In this document: piece after piece, positions 18,181-26,316 of the stretch | How positions within the stretch are numbered: position 1 is the first letter of the stretch | Layout: each line of letters opens with the position of its first letter | Origin: Marinobacter mangrovi | GTDB taxonomy: Bacteria; Pseudomonadota; Gammaproteobacteria; Pseudomonadales; Oleiphilaceae | DNA length: 64,000 nucleotides | Assembly (NCBI RefSeq): GCF_016798325.1 | Contig: NZ_JAERVO010000001.1 | Coordinates: forward strand, 1,116,001 to 1,180,000 | Reading direction: 5' to 3' | The notes under the pieces: model-generated | Seen by the model: the letters and a program-made list of their open reading frames with translations, nothing else | Told to the model about the DNA's origin: nothing | Database searches by the model: none | Made by a program: the position numbers and the translations under genes

Positions 18181-19706
18181 CAAATAACTCCCATCACTGA
18201 AGCAACGGCTACACCGATATAGGCGGCTATCACCAGCACGGCACAAATAACGACGGCATAGGTCACCCGCCGCTCCCGACGCATCTCAAAGGGCGTTCTC
18301 ACCCGGGGGATGTCAATCAGCACCGGGATACCCACTTCATCTTCCAATTGGGACTTGGCGCGTACCCGCGGATCGATTTGCAGCAGTCCGGCGATGGTGC
18401 CCAATGGCGCTAACAGGCCCAGGAAGAGCCCCGCCATGGCAAACTGGTTAAACTGGGCCCCTTCGGGTTTGAGCGGGTAACGCGCCGTCTCGTTGATCCG
18501 ATAGTTCAGGCCCTGGCCCTTGATGTCCAGGTGCATGGAAACCCGGGCCCGCTCGCGACGCTTGAGCAGATCGTTGTAGATCTGTTTGTTGACTTCCATA
18601 TCGCGGGTCAGTTGCGAGTATTCCGCCTTGTTTTCCTGGATCCGCTGCATGCGATCCACCTGTTCCCCGATCAACGCCTTGATGGAGCTGATGCGGGTGT
18701 TGATCATTTCCATCTGGGTGCGGGCATCGGCCAGATCGGAACTCAAATCCTGATACAGCGGGTTGATCGTGTCTCCGGCACCAACACTGGCGTCGGAGCT
18801 GTCTCCGCTGCTGCGGGCTTTGTCACGCTGGCGTTTGAGCACCGCGATCTGCTCCTGCAAAGCCACGATATCCGGGTAGGAATCCTTGTACTTCAGGCGC
18901 AGCGTATCGAGCTGATCCTGCATGGAGTTGATGCGCTGCTGGTAGGCGTCGATGGTCTTGCCGCGGCGTATATTCTGGTTCACGTTCGAAAGCTGACCTT
19001 GCAACGAGGCCACCCGGGTTTCGGTTTCCTGCTTATCCAGCTGTGCCTGTTCCAGCTTTCCGCGCAAGTCGGACAACTTGCCGTTGGCTTCGCCTTCGGT
19101 GCCATCGACATTCTTGGACAGGAACTGCTTGAGACGTTTTTCCGACTCGGCGAGCAGGTCCTCGTAGGATTTGACCTGGTTGTCGATGAACTCGTAGGCA
19201 CTGCGACTTTCCGCCTGCTTGCGGCGCGCCGACTCTTCGATAAAGGCCTGGCCCATACGCTGCGCCACCCGATACGCCTGAGAGGGGGATTCAGACATAA
19301 AGCCGATGCTGAAATAGCTGTCACCACGGGGGCGGACGCTCAGGTTGGAGCGTAACCAGTTGACACGGGATTCCAGTTTTTCCGCCTGCAGGCTGGCCGC
19401 ATCCGGGCCGAAGATATCGGTATCCTTGGCGACGTTTTCCATCACGCCCCGGCTCCAGAGAAGCTCCTGGGCTGCTGATGCCCGCTCACTGATCTTGGTC
19501 GTCACCGCACTGCCCTCCATCAGAGGGCGGATGATGTTCTCATCGTCCACATAGATGACGACGTCCGACTCGTATTTGTAGGGCCAGAGAAACCCGGCAG
19601 CCAGTACGCCAAAGCTGACAATGGCGAAGGCCGCCAGCGCGAGCCACTTGCGGGTTCGGACTTCGCGGATGATTTCGCTGGGCAGTTGAATCAGTGGAAG
19701 TGCCAT
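18180..19706 (-). CDS. Polysaccharide chain-length determinant (Wzz/GumC, XrtA type)
   Basis: A 508-residue polysaccharide co-polymerase in the inner membrane. It has an N-terminal helix (LALAAFAIVSFGVLAAGFLWP), a long periplasmic domain with extended coiled coil (residues ~165-390, rich in Gln/Glu/Leu heptads), the Pro-rich entry to the second membrane helix (RYPLKPEGAQ) and a second helix pair (FAMAGLFLGLLAPLG, then VVICAVLVIAAYIG near the end). It sets polymer length and bridges polymerase to the Wza-like exporter. The C-terminal cytoplasmic loop (EDEVGIPVLIDIPRV) is typical of XrtA-system members. It is 80 bases downstream of the wza-like gene and overlaps the kinase-like gene. Confidence 0.94.
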   Translation of the reverse strand: MALPLIQLPSEIIREVRTRKWLALAAFAIVSFGVLAAGFLWPYKYESDVVIYVDDENIIRPLMEGSAVTTKISERASAAQELLWSRGVMENVAKDTDIFGPDAASLQAEKLESRVNWLRSNLSVRPRGDSYFSIGFMSESPSQAYRVAQRMGQAFIEESARRKQAESRSAYEFIDNQVKSYEDLLAESEKRLKQFLSKNVDGTEGEANGKLSDLRGKLEQAQLDKQETETRVASLQGQLSNVNQNIRRGKTIDAYQQRINSMQDQLDTLRLKYKDSYPDIVALQEQIAVLKRQRDKARSSGDSSDASVGAGDTINPLYQDLSSDLADARTQMEMINTRISSIKALIGEQVDRMQRIQENKAEYSQLTRDMEVNKQIYNDLLKRRERARVSMHLDIKGQGLNYRINETARYPLKPEGAQFNQFAMAGLFLGLLAPLGTIAGLLQIDPRVRAKSQLEDEVGIPVLIDIPRVRTPFEMRRERRVTYAVVICAVLVIAAYIGVAVASVMGVI

Positions 19707-19786
19707 AGCTGTTACCTGAAACTGAAAGCTAACGTGCGATCATCTGGAAAGCCCCGACCATCGATGTCAGGGCGTCGTCCAGCGGA

Positions 19787-20413
19787 TCAGAAACTGCGCT
19801 CGGGCACGGTCAGGATATCCCCGGGCAAAAGCCGGTAGTTGGTCGCGATGTCGCCCCGGGTCAGAATGTCGTCAAGCTTGACCGGGATCGCCACCACCTC
19901 CTTGCCCATCGGCCGGTACAGCATGGCGCTGTTCAAATCGGCGAACGGGTTGGCGCCGCCAGCAGAGAGCACCACGTCCATGACCGTCATGCCATCACGG
20001 AACGGCATGGTCATGGGGCTCTGAACGGCACCGGTCACCCGGACGCGATCGGTGAACTCATGACTGTTCATCCCGGTGACGACCACACTGACCTGGGGCT
20101 GACGGATATACTGCTCAAGTTTGTCCTGTACGTCGTCGGCCAGTTCTTCGGGAGTCAGACCGGCGGCCACGACGTCCCCCACCAGCGGCACGGAGATCCG
20201 GCCGTCGGGACGAATGGGAACGCTGACGCTGAGATCCTGATTACGCCACACCGAGACCTGGACCACGTCGTTGGGTCCCAGAATGTACTGGTCGACCGGT
20301 CCGGCGTTCTTGTTGAGCGCCGCCTCGATCTGCTGCGGCGACGAAGCCGGTTGCGAGGCACAACCTGCCAGAAGAGAAAACAGTACAACGAGCCCGATTA
20401 CCATCCTTGCCAT
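19787..20413 (-). CDS. Polysaccharide export lipoprotein (Wza/GfcE family, XrtA type)
   Basis: A 208-residue lipoprotein. The signal peptide ends with the lipobox LLAGC (Cys at residue 18). The mature part has a Poly_export domain beginning DQYILGPNDVVQVSVWRNQDLS and SVPIRPDGRISVPLVGDV, followed by one SLBB-like domain (RVRVTGAVQSPMTMPFRDGMTV). It is a short member of the Wza family without the C-terminal amphipathic helix of E. coli Wza, so the pore through the outer membrane is presumably made with the barrel protein at 15999-17285. ATG 20413 has AGGA six bases upstream. It lies downstream of the initiating transferase gene in the same operon. Confidence 0.94.
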   Translation of the reverse strand: MARMVIGLVVLFSLLAGCASQPASSPQQIEAALNKNAGPVDQYILGPNDVVQVSVWRNQDLSVSVPIRPDGRISVPLVGDVVAAGLTPEELADDVQDKLEQYIRQPQVSVVVTGMNSHEFTDRVRVTGAVQSPMTMPFRDGMTVMDVVLSAGGANPFADLNSAMLYRPMGKEVVAIPVKLDDILTRGDIATNYRLLPGDILTVPERSF

Positions 20414-20489
20414 TTCACATCCTCGCTTCTTTTTTCGAAAGCCACGGTTACTGACACCCGTTCCGACCGATGACCAGCCAAACCAATGC

Positions 20490-21902
20490 CTAGCGCGATC
20501 CTTTCTTGAACAATATTACTTCCACTGTCTGAATAATAACCAACAAATCCAACAGTAGACTCTGATTCTTAATGTAGTACAGGTCGTAGCGAAGCTTTTC
20601 CCGGCTATCTTCCTCGTTATCGGCGTAGGCAAAGCACAGCTGCGCCCAGCCGGTAATGCCCGGCTTCACACGGTGACGTTCGTTGTAGAACGGGATCTTC
20701 TCCGCCAATTGCTCGACGAACATGGGCCGCTCGGGCCTCGGGCCCACGAACGACATTGTGCCGTTCAGCACGTTAAAGATTTGTGGAAGCTCATCGATAC
20801 GCACCTTGCGGATAAAGGCCCCCACGCGCGTCACGCGGGTATCGTTCTGGCGTGCCCAGACGGCGCCATCCTTTTCAGCGTCCGTGCGCATCGACCGGAA
20901 CTTGTGGACCTTGAAGACCTGGCCGCGCAGACCAACACGTTCCTGGCTGTACAACACCGGTGCGGACCATCCGTCTTCGATCTTGATCGCCAGGATGGTC
21001 AGCAGCATCAGCGGGCTGGTTGCAATCAACAAGATGCCTGACGCCAGCACATCCAGGGCCCGCTTGCCGAATCCGGACACGGAAGACACCGAGAAGCCAT
21101 CCGAGAAAACGAGCCAGCCGCGCGTAATCATCTCCATGGCGACCTTGCGGGACTCGCGTTCGTAGAAGACCGCGCCGTCGACGATGCGGATGCCCTGCAT
21201 CTTGCATTCCAGCAGGTCTTCCATGGGCAACCCCTTACGACGGTCTTCCACGGACACTACGATTTCCTGGACCGGACGACGGGTCACATACTCGTGCAGG
21301 CTTCCGGGGACATTGACGAGATACTGTTCCGGGACTTCGACCGGCTCATCGTTGATCGGTACAAACCCCACCAGATGGAACCCCTTGCGATTGAAGGGGG
21401 TCTGGAGGTCTTCGAGCAGTTGCCGGGCACGAAAACCTGTGCCCAGCACCAAGACCTTCCGCTTGAAGGCGTCATTGCCCACCACCGTAAAGAAGATGAT
21501 GCGCGCGATGCCCAACAGGAAGAAACCAAAGACGGATGCGGACGTGATGACCCCGTCCCCACCCAGGTACCAAAGCCATTCCTGGCTCAGCAAATAGGCG
21601 GTCAGTGCAAACGGAATGCTGAGGATCAGCGCAATGAGCGTACGCAGCATCATGCCGGACAGGCCATCTTCCAGCCGGGACTGATGCACGCCCATGGCGA
21701 CCATCAGCAACATATTGAGGGCGGCGAAGATAACTGCGGAAGGCAGGATGTAAGCGATGGATTCGGAGAAATAGGCAATATCACCGAAATACCGGAAGAA
21801 AACGGCGAGGCAGAAGGCCCCGACCAATACACTGAAATCAATCAGCCCCAGAATAACGAACGGGAGATGAATGTAATGCCTGAATATCCTGACGTGTGCC
21901 AC
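20490..21902 (-). CDS. TIGR03013-type undecaprenyl-phosphate sugar phosphotransferase (EPS initiation)
   Basis: A 470-residue membrane enzyme that starts EPS synthesis by moving a sugar-1-phosphate to undecaprenyl phosphate. It has four or five N-terminal membrane helices, a CoA-binding-like middle domain (KVLVLGTGFRARQLLEDL) and the WcaJ/PssY-type catalytic domain: a helix near KRALDVLASGILLIATSPLM, then LYSQERVGLRGQVFKVHKFRSMR, RIDELPQIFNVLNGTMSFVGPRPERP, and KPGITGWAQ. I place the start at GTG 21902, with GAAGGAG five bases before it; a TTG at 21962 has its ribosome site too close. It is the first gene of the leftward EPS operon. Confidence 0.94.
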   Translation of the reverse strand: MAHVRIFRHYIHLPFVILGLIDFSVLVGAFCLAVFFRYFGDIAYFSESIAYILPSAVIFAALNMLLMVAMGVHQSRLEDGLSGMMLRTLIALILSIPFALTAYLLSQEWLWYLGGDGVITSASVFGFFLLGIARIIFFTVVGNDAFKRKVLVLGTGFRARQLLEDLQTPFNRKGFHLVGFVPINDEPVEVPEQYLVNVPGSLHEYVTRRPVQEIVVSVEDRRKGLPMEDLLECKMQGIRIVDGAVFYERESRKVAMEMITRGWLVFSDGFSVSSVSGFGKRALDVLASGILLIATSPLMLLTILAIKIEDGWSAPVLYSQERVGLRGQVFKVHKFRSMRTDAEKDGAVWARQNDTRVTRVGAFIRKVRIDELPQIFNVLNGTMSFVGPRPERPMFVEQLAEKIPFYNERHRVKPGITGWAQLCFAYADNEEDSREKLRYDLYYIKNQSLLLDLLVIIQTVEVILFKKGSR

Positions 21903-22050
21903 GTCGACTCCTTCACGCCACCCTGCCAGACGCGTCCATGAATCCGATCGGTAGATCTCCAACTCCTTTGAAGTCTACTCCTTCCGGATTGAACTGCAAT
22001 TGGGTGCAATCTCAAACAGATGGGAGGCGCATGTAAAAATTCCTGACAGC

Positions 22051-22075
22051 AAAAACCCCGGCAAAGCCGGGGTTT
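22051..22075 (-). terminator. Rho-independent terminator of the PEP-CTERM gene
   Basis: Perfect hairpin with arms AAACCCCGGC and GCCGGGGTTT around an AAA loop, followed on the minus strand by a run of T. It stands 31 bases after the stop of the PEP-CTERM gene and separates it from the EPS operon start. The symmetric A/T flanks mean it could work in both directions. Confidence 0.85.
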
Positions 22076-22105
22076 AGCAGGTTTCTAACACCGTATCTCG
22101 CCAGC

Positions 22106-22837
22106 TTATGCCTTGCGACGGCGCATCACGCCGATACCCGCAAGACCAAGGCCGAGGAGCGCCAGTGAACCCGGCTCCGGCACTTCGCCAACAGTCACGT
22201 TGTCGATGCCATAGCCGTCGTCCGAGGCATTGGCGTAGAAGGTAACATCACCCAGACCTTCGGAATCGAACAGCGTGATGTAAAACACGTTGCCGTTACC
22301 CAGGGCAGAACCGAAGATGTCTTCGAAGGTGAAGGTGGTGCTACCCACGGTCATCCGGCCACCCACATCGTTCGGGTCCGTGATGTAGAAACCCAGGGCG
22401 TTGAAGCCCGGCGTCAGCGAGAAAGTCATCTCTTCGCTGTCCATGCTGTCCAGCCAGTTCGCGTTGTCCGAACCGCTTGGAGTTGCGAAACGACCGCCAA
22501 ACGGAGAGCTACCATCATCCAGAATGGCAACACCGCCGTTACAGGTGAATCCAAGGCTGTCGCAGTCACCGCCTGAACCCGCAACATCCTGGGTAAAGGT
22601 ACCGACGCTCGTGGCGATGGCGTTGCTCTGGGAAGTCGTGCCAGCCGTGTAAGACTCGAAGCCTTCAGTCAGATAACCTGACTTCAGCTTGGCCAGGAAG
22701 TTGGTTTCGGCAGCCTGCGCAGCAGACTCGCCGGCGCTGCTGACATACAGCATGGGCGCCGCCTGTACAGACGCGACCAAACCGGATACGCCGAGTGCGA
22801 TGCCCGCACTGATACTGAGAACACGTTCCTTCTTCAT
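22106..22837 (-). CDS. PEP-CTERM sorting-domain protein
   Basis: A 243-residue exported protein with a signal peptide (residues 1-26, ending VQAAP) and a textbook PEP-CTERM tail: VPEPGSLALLGLGLAGIG, then VMRRRKA. The tail is the recognition and cleavage signal for exosortase XrtA, and the mature protein is expected at the cell surface with the EPS. The middle (EGFESYTAGTTS, GFNALGFYITDP, DVTFYANASDDGYGIDNVTV) is a Gly/Asp/Asn-rich beta-sandwich common among PEP-CTERM proteins; it includes a Cys pair in GDCDSLGFTC. AGGAG is six bases before the ATG. A sigma-54 promoter match lies about 40 bases further up. It is monocistronic, closed by the hairpin at 22051-22075. Confidence 0.94.
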   Translation of the reverse strand: MKKERVLSISAGIALGVSGLVASVQAAPMLYVSSAGESAAQAAETNFLAKLKSGYLTEGFESYTAGTTSQSNAIATSVGTFTQDVAGSGGDCDSLGFTCNGGVAILDDGSSPFGGRFATPSGSDNANWLDSMDSEEMTFSLTPGFNALGFYITDPNDVGGRMTVGSTTFTFEDIFGSALGNGNVFYITLFDSEGLGDVTFYANASDDGYGIDNVTVGEVPEPGSLALLGLGLAGIGVMRRRKA

Positions 22838-22888
22838 GCACAGCTCCTAAACCTGTTGAGGTTGTTGTTAGTCCGTGGTCACTTAGAA

Positions 22889-22903
22889 GCAACAAGAAGG
22901 CCA
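22889..22903 (-). promoter_or_regulatory. Predicted sigma-54 (-24/-12) promoter of the PEP-CTERM gene
   Basis: On the minus strand the sequence reads TGGCCT-TCTTG-TTGC. It has the invariant GG and GC exactly 10 bases apart and matches TGGCAC-N5-TTGC except for two non-invariant bases. Transcription would start near 22877, giving a leader of about 40 bases before the AGGAG ribosome site. In other bacteria PEP-CTERM genes are known to be driven by RpoN with the PrsK/PrsR two-component system, which supports the call. The regulator is not in this window. Confidence 0.6.
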
Positions 22904-23040
22904 ATAATATTTATTTCTTAATAATCATATCTTTAAACACCATAAAACCCAATTTCTGCCCACACCGCTGTAAAGAAAATGGACGCTTTTCTCGAACCGT
23001 CAACCCCTTAATTTTTTTTAAAAAAGTTGTAAAATCTGTC

Positions 23041-24525
23041 TCAGATCATAAACAACGCCATAAAGTCAGGCACCGACGTACCCTCCAGTACCTTCTGATC
23101 GATGCATCGATCGACAATGGCGTCGCACCGCCCTTTCGGATACCGCGTTTCAAGATTGGCCCGGAACTTCTCCTCAAGCAGCGGGATACCTTCCTTCCGG
23201 CGCCGACGATGGCCAATCGGATATTCCACGGCAACCTGTTCCGTTTTTGAGCCATCCTTGAAGAAGACCTGAATGGCGTTGGCGATCGAGCGCTTATCCG
23301 CTTCCAGGTATTCCCTGGTGTAGCGGGGTTCTTCCACGATCTCCATTTTGTCCCGCAGGGTGTCGATTTCGGGGTGGGCCTGGTGGAATGCGTCTTCGTA
23401 GTGATCGGCCGTCAAGGCACCAAAGATCAGCGGAACCGCCGTCATGTACTGCAGGCAGTGGTCGCGATCGGCGGCGTTCGCCAGCTTGCCGACTTTGGAG
23501 ATGATGCGGATGGCGGATTCGTGGGTGGTGATGACGACCCGGTCGATCTCGTCCAGCCGGTCTTTCACCTGGGGATGCAGGGTCACAGCGGCTTCGGCGG
23601 CAGTCTGGGCGTGGAATTCGGCCGGGAACGAGATCTTGAACAGGATGTTCTCCATCACGTAAGACCCAAAGTCCTGGGGCAGCGAGAACCGTCGCTGATC
23701 TTCAGGCTTGAGTGTCTGGTCCTTGTTGGTCTTGCTGAACAGCACGTCGTAGAAGCCCCACTGGGGCGCTGTCAGCACGCCGGGAATGCCCATCTCACCG
23801 CGCATGGCGATGTCTGCGAGACGCACGGCGCGGGAGGTCGCATCGCCCGCCGCCCAGGATTTACGGGAGCCGGCGTTGGGCGCGTGGCGATAGGTGCGCA
23901 GGGCCTGCCCGTCGACCCAGGCGTGGGACAGCGCCGACAGCATCTGCTCCCGGTCCGCACCCATCAGCTTGGCGGTCACCGCCGTCGAGGCCACCTTGAC
24001 CAGCACCACGTGGTCCAACCCCACACGGTTGAAGGAATTCTCCAGCGCCAGCACGCCCTGGACCTCATGGGCCATGATCATGCTTTCCAGCACGTCGCGC
24101 ATGGTCAGCGGCGCCTTGCCTTCGGCCTGGCGCTTCTGCGACAGGTGATCGGCCACAGCCAGGATCCCGCCGAGATTGTCGGAGGGGTGCCCCCACTCGG
24201 CCGCCAGCCAGGTGTCGTTGTAGTCCAGCCAGCGAATGATGCAGCCGATGTCCCAGGCAGCTTTCACAGGATCCAGACGGAAAGAGGTGCCGGGTACCCG
24301 GGCACCATGAGGCACCACCGTACCCTCGACGATCGGCCCCAGATGTTTGGTGCATTCGGGGAAGCGAAGCGCCAGAAGGCCGCAGCCGAGGGTGTCCATC
24401 AGGCAGTTGCGTGCGGTATCCAGCGCTTCGAGGCTGTCGACCTGATAATTGAGAACGTAGTCCGCAATCTTCTGCAGGACGTCGTCGTAATCCGGGCGTT
24501 CGTTGAGATCGAATGTCGCTGACAT
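23041..24525 (-). CDS. prpD: 2-methylcitrate dehydratase PrpD (MmgE/PrpD family)
   Basis: A 494-residue cytoplasmic enzyme that dehydrates 2-methylcitrate to 2-methyl-cis-aconitate in propionate breakdown. Sequence marks are [34 protein letters not shown] at the N-terminus (family fold), the active-site region [21 protein letters not shown], and [21 protein letters not shown]. Length matches E. coli PrpD (483). GGAG lies seven bases before the ATG. It is the last gene of the prp operon. Having both PrpD and AcnD/PrpF is common in this group; which does the main flux in vivo is not visible from sequence. Confidence 0.96.
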   Translation of the reverse strand: MSATFDLNERPDYDDVLQKIADYVLNYQVDSLEALDTARNCLMDTLGCGLLALRFPECTKHLGPIVEGTVVPHGARVPGTSFRLDPVKAAWDIGCIIRWLDYNDTWLAAEWGHPSDNLGGILAVADHLSQKRQAEGKAPLTMRDVLESMIMAHEVQGVLALENSFNRVGLDHVVLVKVASTAVTAKLMGADREQMLSALSHAWVDGQALRTYRHAPNAGSRKSWAAGDATSRAVRLADIAMRGEMGIPGVLTAPQWGFYDVLFSKTNKDQTLKPEDQRRFSLPQDFGSYVMENILFKISFPAEFHAQTAAEAAVTLHPQVKDRLDEIDRVVITTHESAIRIISKVGKLANAADRDHCLQYMTAVPLIFGALTADHYEDAFHQAHPEIDTLRDKMEIVEEPRYTREYLEADKRSIANAIQVFFKDGSKTEQVAVEYPIGHRRRRKEGIPLLEEKFRANLETRYPKGRCDAIVDRCIDQKVLEGTSVPDFMALFMI

Positions 24526-24657
24526 GAGGCGTCTCCCTGGCCGGGAGGGTGCCGTTTGATCGATCAGCCCTGCCCCGGCCTTTCAAGAAATGATGGCGTC
24601 AGTATGGACCGGAAACCGGGCCGCTTCGAGCTGACCCGGTCTCTTCATCGAAGCAAC

Positions 24658-25836
24658 TCAGAAGGCATCTCCCGGAATGCGGACCCAGCCTTCCATCAGG
24701 ATGCGGGCGCTGCGGCTCATGATGGCTTTCTTCGCACTCCACTGGCCGTTCACCTGCTCGGCTTCGGCGCCGACTCGCAGGGTGCCTGATGGATGGCCAA
24801 ACACCACGGAGGTACGATCGCCACCACCGGCGGCCAGGTTCACCAGCGTGCCGGGGATCGCGGAAGCCGTGGCGATGGCTACGGCAGCGGTACCCATCAT
24901 GGCGTGATGCAGTTTACCCATCGACAACGCCCGGACGAGGACATTGATGTCGTCCGCGGCGATGGCCTTGCCGCTGGAGGCCACGTAGCCTTTGGGCGGT
25001 GCGACGAAAGCCACCTTGGGCGTATGCTGCCGGTTGGCCGCCTCGGCCACGTCGCTGATCAGCCCCATTTTGACAGCGCCGTAGGCGCGGATGGTTTCGA
25101 ACAGGGTCAGGGCCTTGTCATCGTTGTTGATGGCATCCTGCAGTTCGGTGCCGTCGTAGCCGATGGCGTCGGCGTTGATGAAGATGGTCGGGATGCCGGC
25201 GTTGATCATGGTGGCTTTCAGGGTGCCGACGCCGGGCACCTCGAGATCGTCCACGACGTTGCCGGTCGGGAACATCGCGCCCTCGCCGTCCGCCGGATCC
25301 ATGAATTCGACCTGGACTTCGGCGGCCGGGAAGGTCACGCCGTCCAGCTCGAAGTCGCCGGTTTCCTGCACTTCCCCGTTGGTTATGGGAATACGGGCAA
25401 TGATGGTTTTCTCGATGTTCTTCTGCCAGATCCGGACCGTGGCGGTGCCGTTCTCCGGCAATTGCGCCGGGTCCACGAGGCCGTTGTTGATGGCGAACGC
25501 CCCGACGGCCGCGGTCAGGTTACCGCAGTTACCGCTCCAGTCGACGAACGGCTTGTCGATGGAGACCTGACCAAACAGATAGTCCACATCGTGATCCGGG
25601 CTCTCGCTTTTCGACAGGATGACGGTCTTGCTGGTGCTGGACGTGGCGCCGCCCATACCGTCGGTCTGCTTGCCGTAGGGATCGGGGCTGCCGATCACGC
25701 GCAGCAGCAGCTTATCGCGTGCTTCGCCCGGTACCTGGGCCACTTCCGGCAGGTCGGTCAGGTTGAAGAACACGCCCTTGCTGGTGCCGCCACGCATGTA
25801 GGTGGCGGGGATTCTGATTTGGGGTTTGTGGGTCAT
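24658..25836 (-). CDS. prpF: PrpF, AcnD-accessory isomerase
   Basis: A 392-residue protein of the PrpF/DUF453 isomerase fold (diaminopimelate-epimerase-like). It begins IRIPATYMRGGTSKGVFF, the family signature with the substrate-binding Arg-Gly-Gly-Thr-Ser-Lys, and contains MGGATSSTSKT and a conserved DWSGNCGNLTAAVG loop with the catalytic Cys. PrpF is known to isomerise the AcnD product (trans to cis 2-methylaconitate), so AcnD can replace PrpD. It is separated from acnD by a 480-base gap filled with palindromic repeats, and followed by prpD 132 bases later. Confidence 0.96.
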   Translation of the reverse strand: MTHKPQIRIPATYMRGGTSKGVFFNLTDLPEVAQVPGEARDKLLLRVIGSPDPYGKQTDGMGGATSSTSKTVILSKSESPDHDVDYLFGQVSIDKPFVDWSGNCGNLTAAVGAFAINNGLVDPAQLPENGTATVRIWQKNIEKTIIARIPITNGEVQETGDFELDGVTFPAAEVQVEFMDPADGEGAMFPTGNVVDDLEVPGVGTLKATMINAGIPTIFINADAIGYDGTELQDAINNDDKALTLFETIRAYGAVKMGLISDVAEAANRQHTPKVAFVAPPKGYVASSGKAIAADDINVLVRALSMGKLHHAMMGTAAVAIATASAIPGTLVNLAAGGGDRTSVVFGHPSGTLRVGAEAEQVNGQWSAKKAIMSRSARILMEGWVRIPGDAF

Positions 25837-25889
25837 TTTGGTGGTTCCTGAGAATTCTGTGGACGATATCAGCCCCGTGGGGAATTACC

Positions 25890-25994
25890 GGCAGCCCTGC
25901 GGACTGCTCCGAAGCTGAAGCGTCGGCTACATTTACAGGCCACCCCGAGCATGTAGCAGATGCTTTAGCTTCTGAGGCACCGTCAGGTGCCCCA
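25890..25994. repeat. 105-bp dispersed palindromic repeat, copy A
   Basis: A 105-base imperfect palindrome between prpF and acnD. Its arms carry GAAGCTGAAGC / GCTTTAGCTTC and GGCTACAT / ATGTAGC. It is nearly identical to the segment at 26169-26273 (same orientation), and recognisably the same family as 51272-51376 (opposite orientation, same length). It would fold into a long hairpin in RNA. It has no open frame. Confidence 0.85.
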
Positions 25995-25997
25995 CAA

Positions 25998-26150
25998 GTA
26001 GGTTGGGCTGACGCAGGAAGCCCAACACCTCAGAAGTTCGAACGGACTCTCTGAGTTCGCGTTTTACGGCACCGGTCTGATCGGACACGGACAGACATCC
26101 GGCTCGCCGCCGTCCAAATTTGTTGGGCTTCCGGCGTCAGCCCAACCTAC
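25998..26150. repeat. 153-bp MITE/REP-like element with 29-bp terminal inverted repeats
   Basis: Left end GTAGGTTGGGCTGACGCAGG (then AAGCCCAAC, 25998-26026) is the inverted copy of 26122-26150 with 28 of 29 bases matching. The core (26027-26121) has no gene. The GTAGGTTGGGCTGACGC motif resembles short palindromic repeats that occur in many proteobacterial intergenic regions. It sits between two direct copies of the 105-bp repeat, so the whole 25890-26273 block is a composite of palindromes. Confidence 0.8.
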
Positions 26151-26168
26151 GGGTGCTGGAGGATCATC

Positions 26169-26273
26169 GGCAGCGCTGTGGGCTGCTCCGAAACTGAAGC
26201 GTCGGCTACATTTTCAGGTCACCCCGAGCATGCAGCAGATGCTTTAGCTTCTGAGGCACCGTCAGGTGCCCCA
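26169..26273. repeat. 105-bp dispersed palindromic repeat, copy B
   Basis: Same length and orientation as the copy at 25890-25994, differing at only a handful of positions (for example CTGCGGACTG against CTGTGGGCTG, and TTTACAGGC against TTTTCAGGT). Together with the inverted element in between, it accounts for most of the 480-base gap between acnD and prpF. No gene is seen in the remaining bases 25837-25889 and 26274-26316. Confidence 0.85.
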
Positions 26274-26316
26274 GTCAGCCCCACATAAATGGCTCTTGCC
26301 TTGCAGAGACGGTTTC

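Noticed and set aside
21993-22010. TTGCAC-N4-TTGC match before the EPS initiation gene
   Set aside because: Spacing is one base short and the GG is not intact, so sigma-54 control cannot be claimed.
23374-24522. Long open frame antisense to prpD
   Set aside because: Shadow of a GC-rich gene; His/Gly/Arg-rich composition and no ribosome site.
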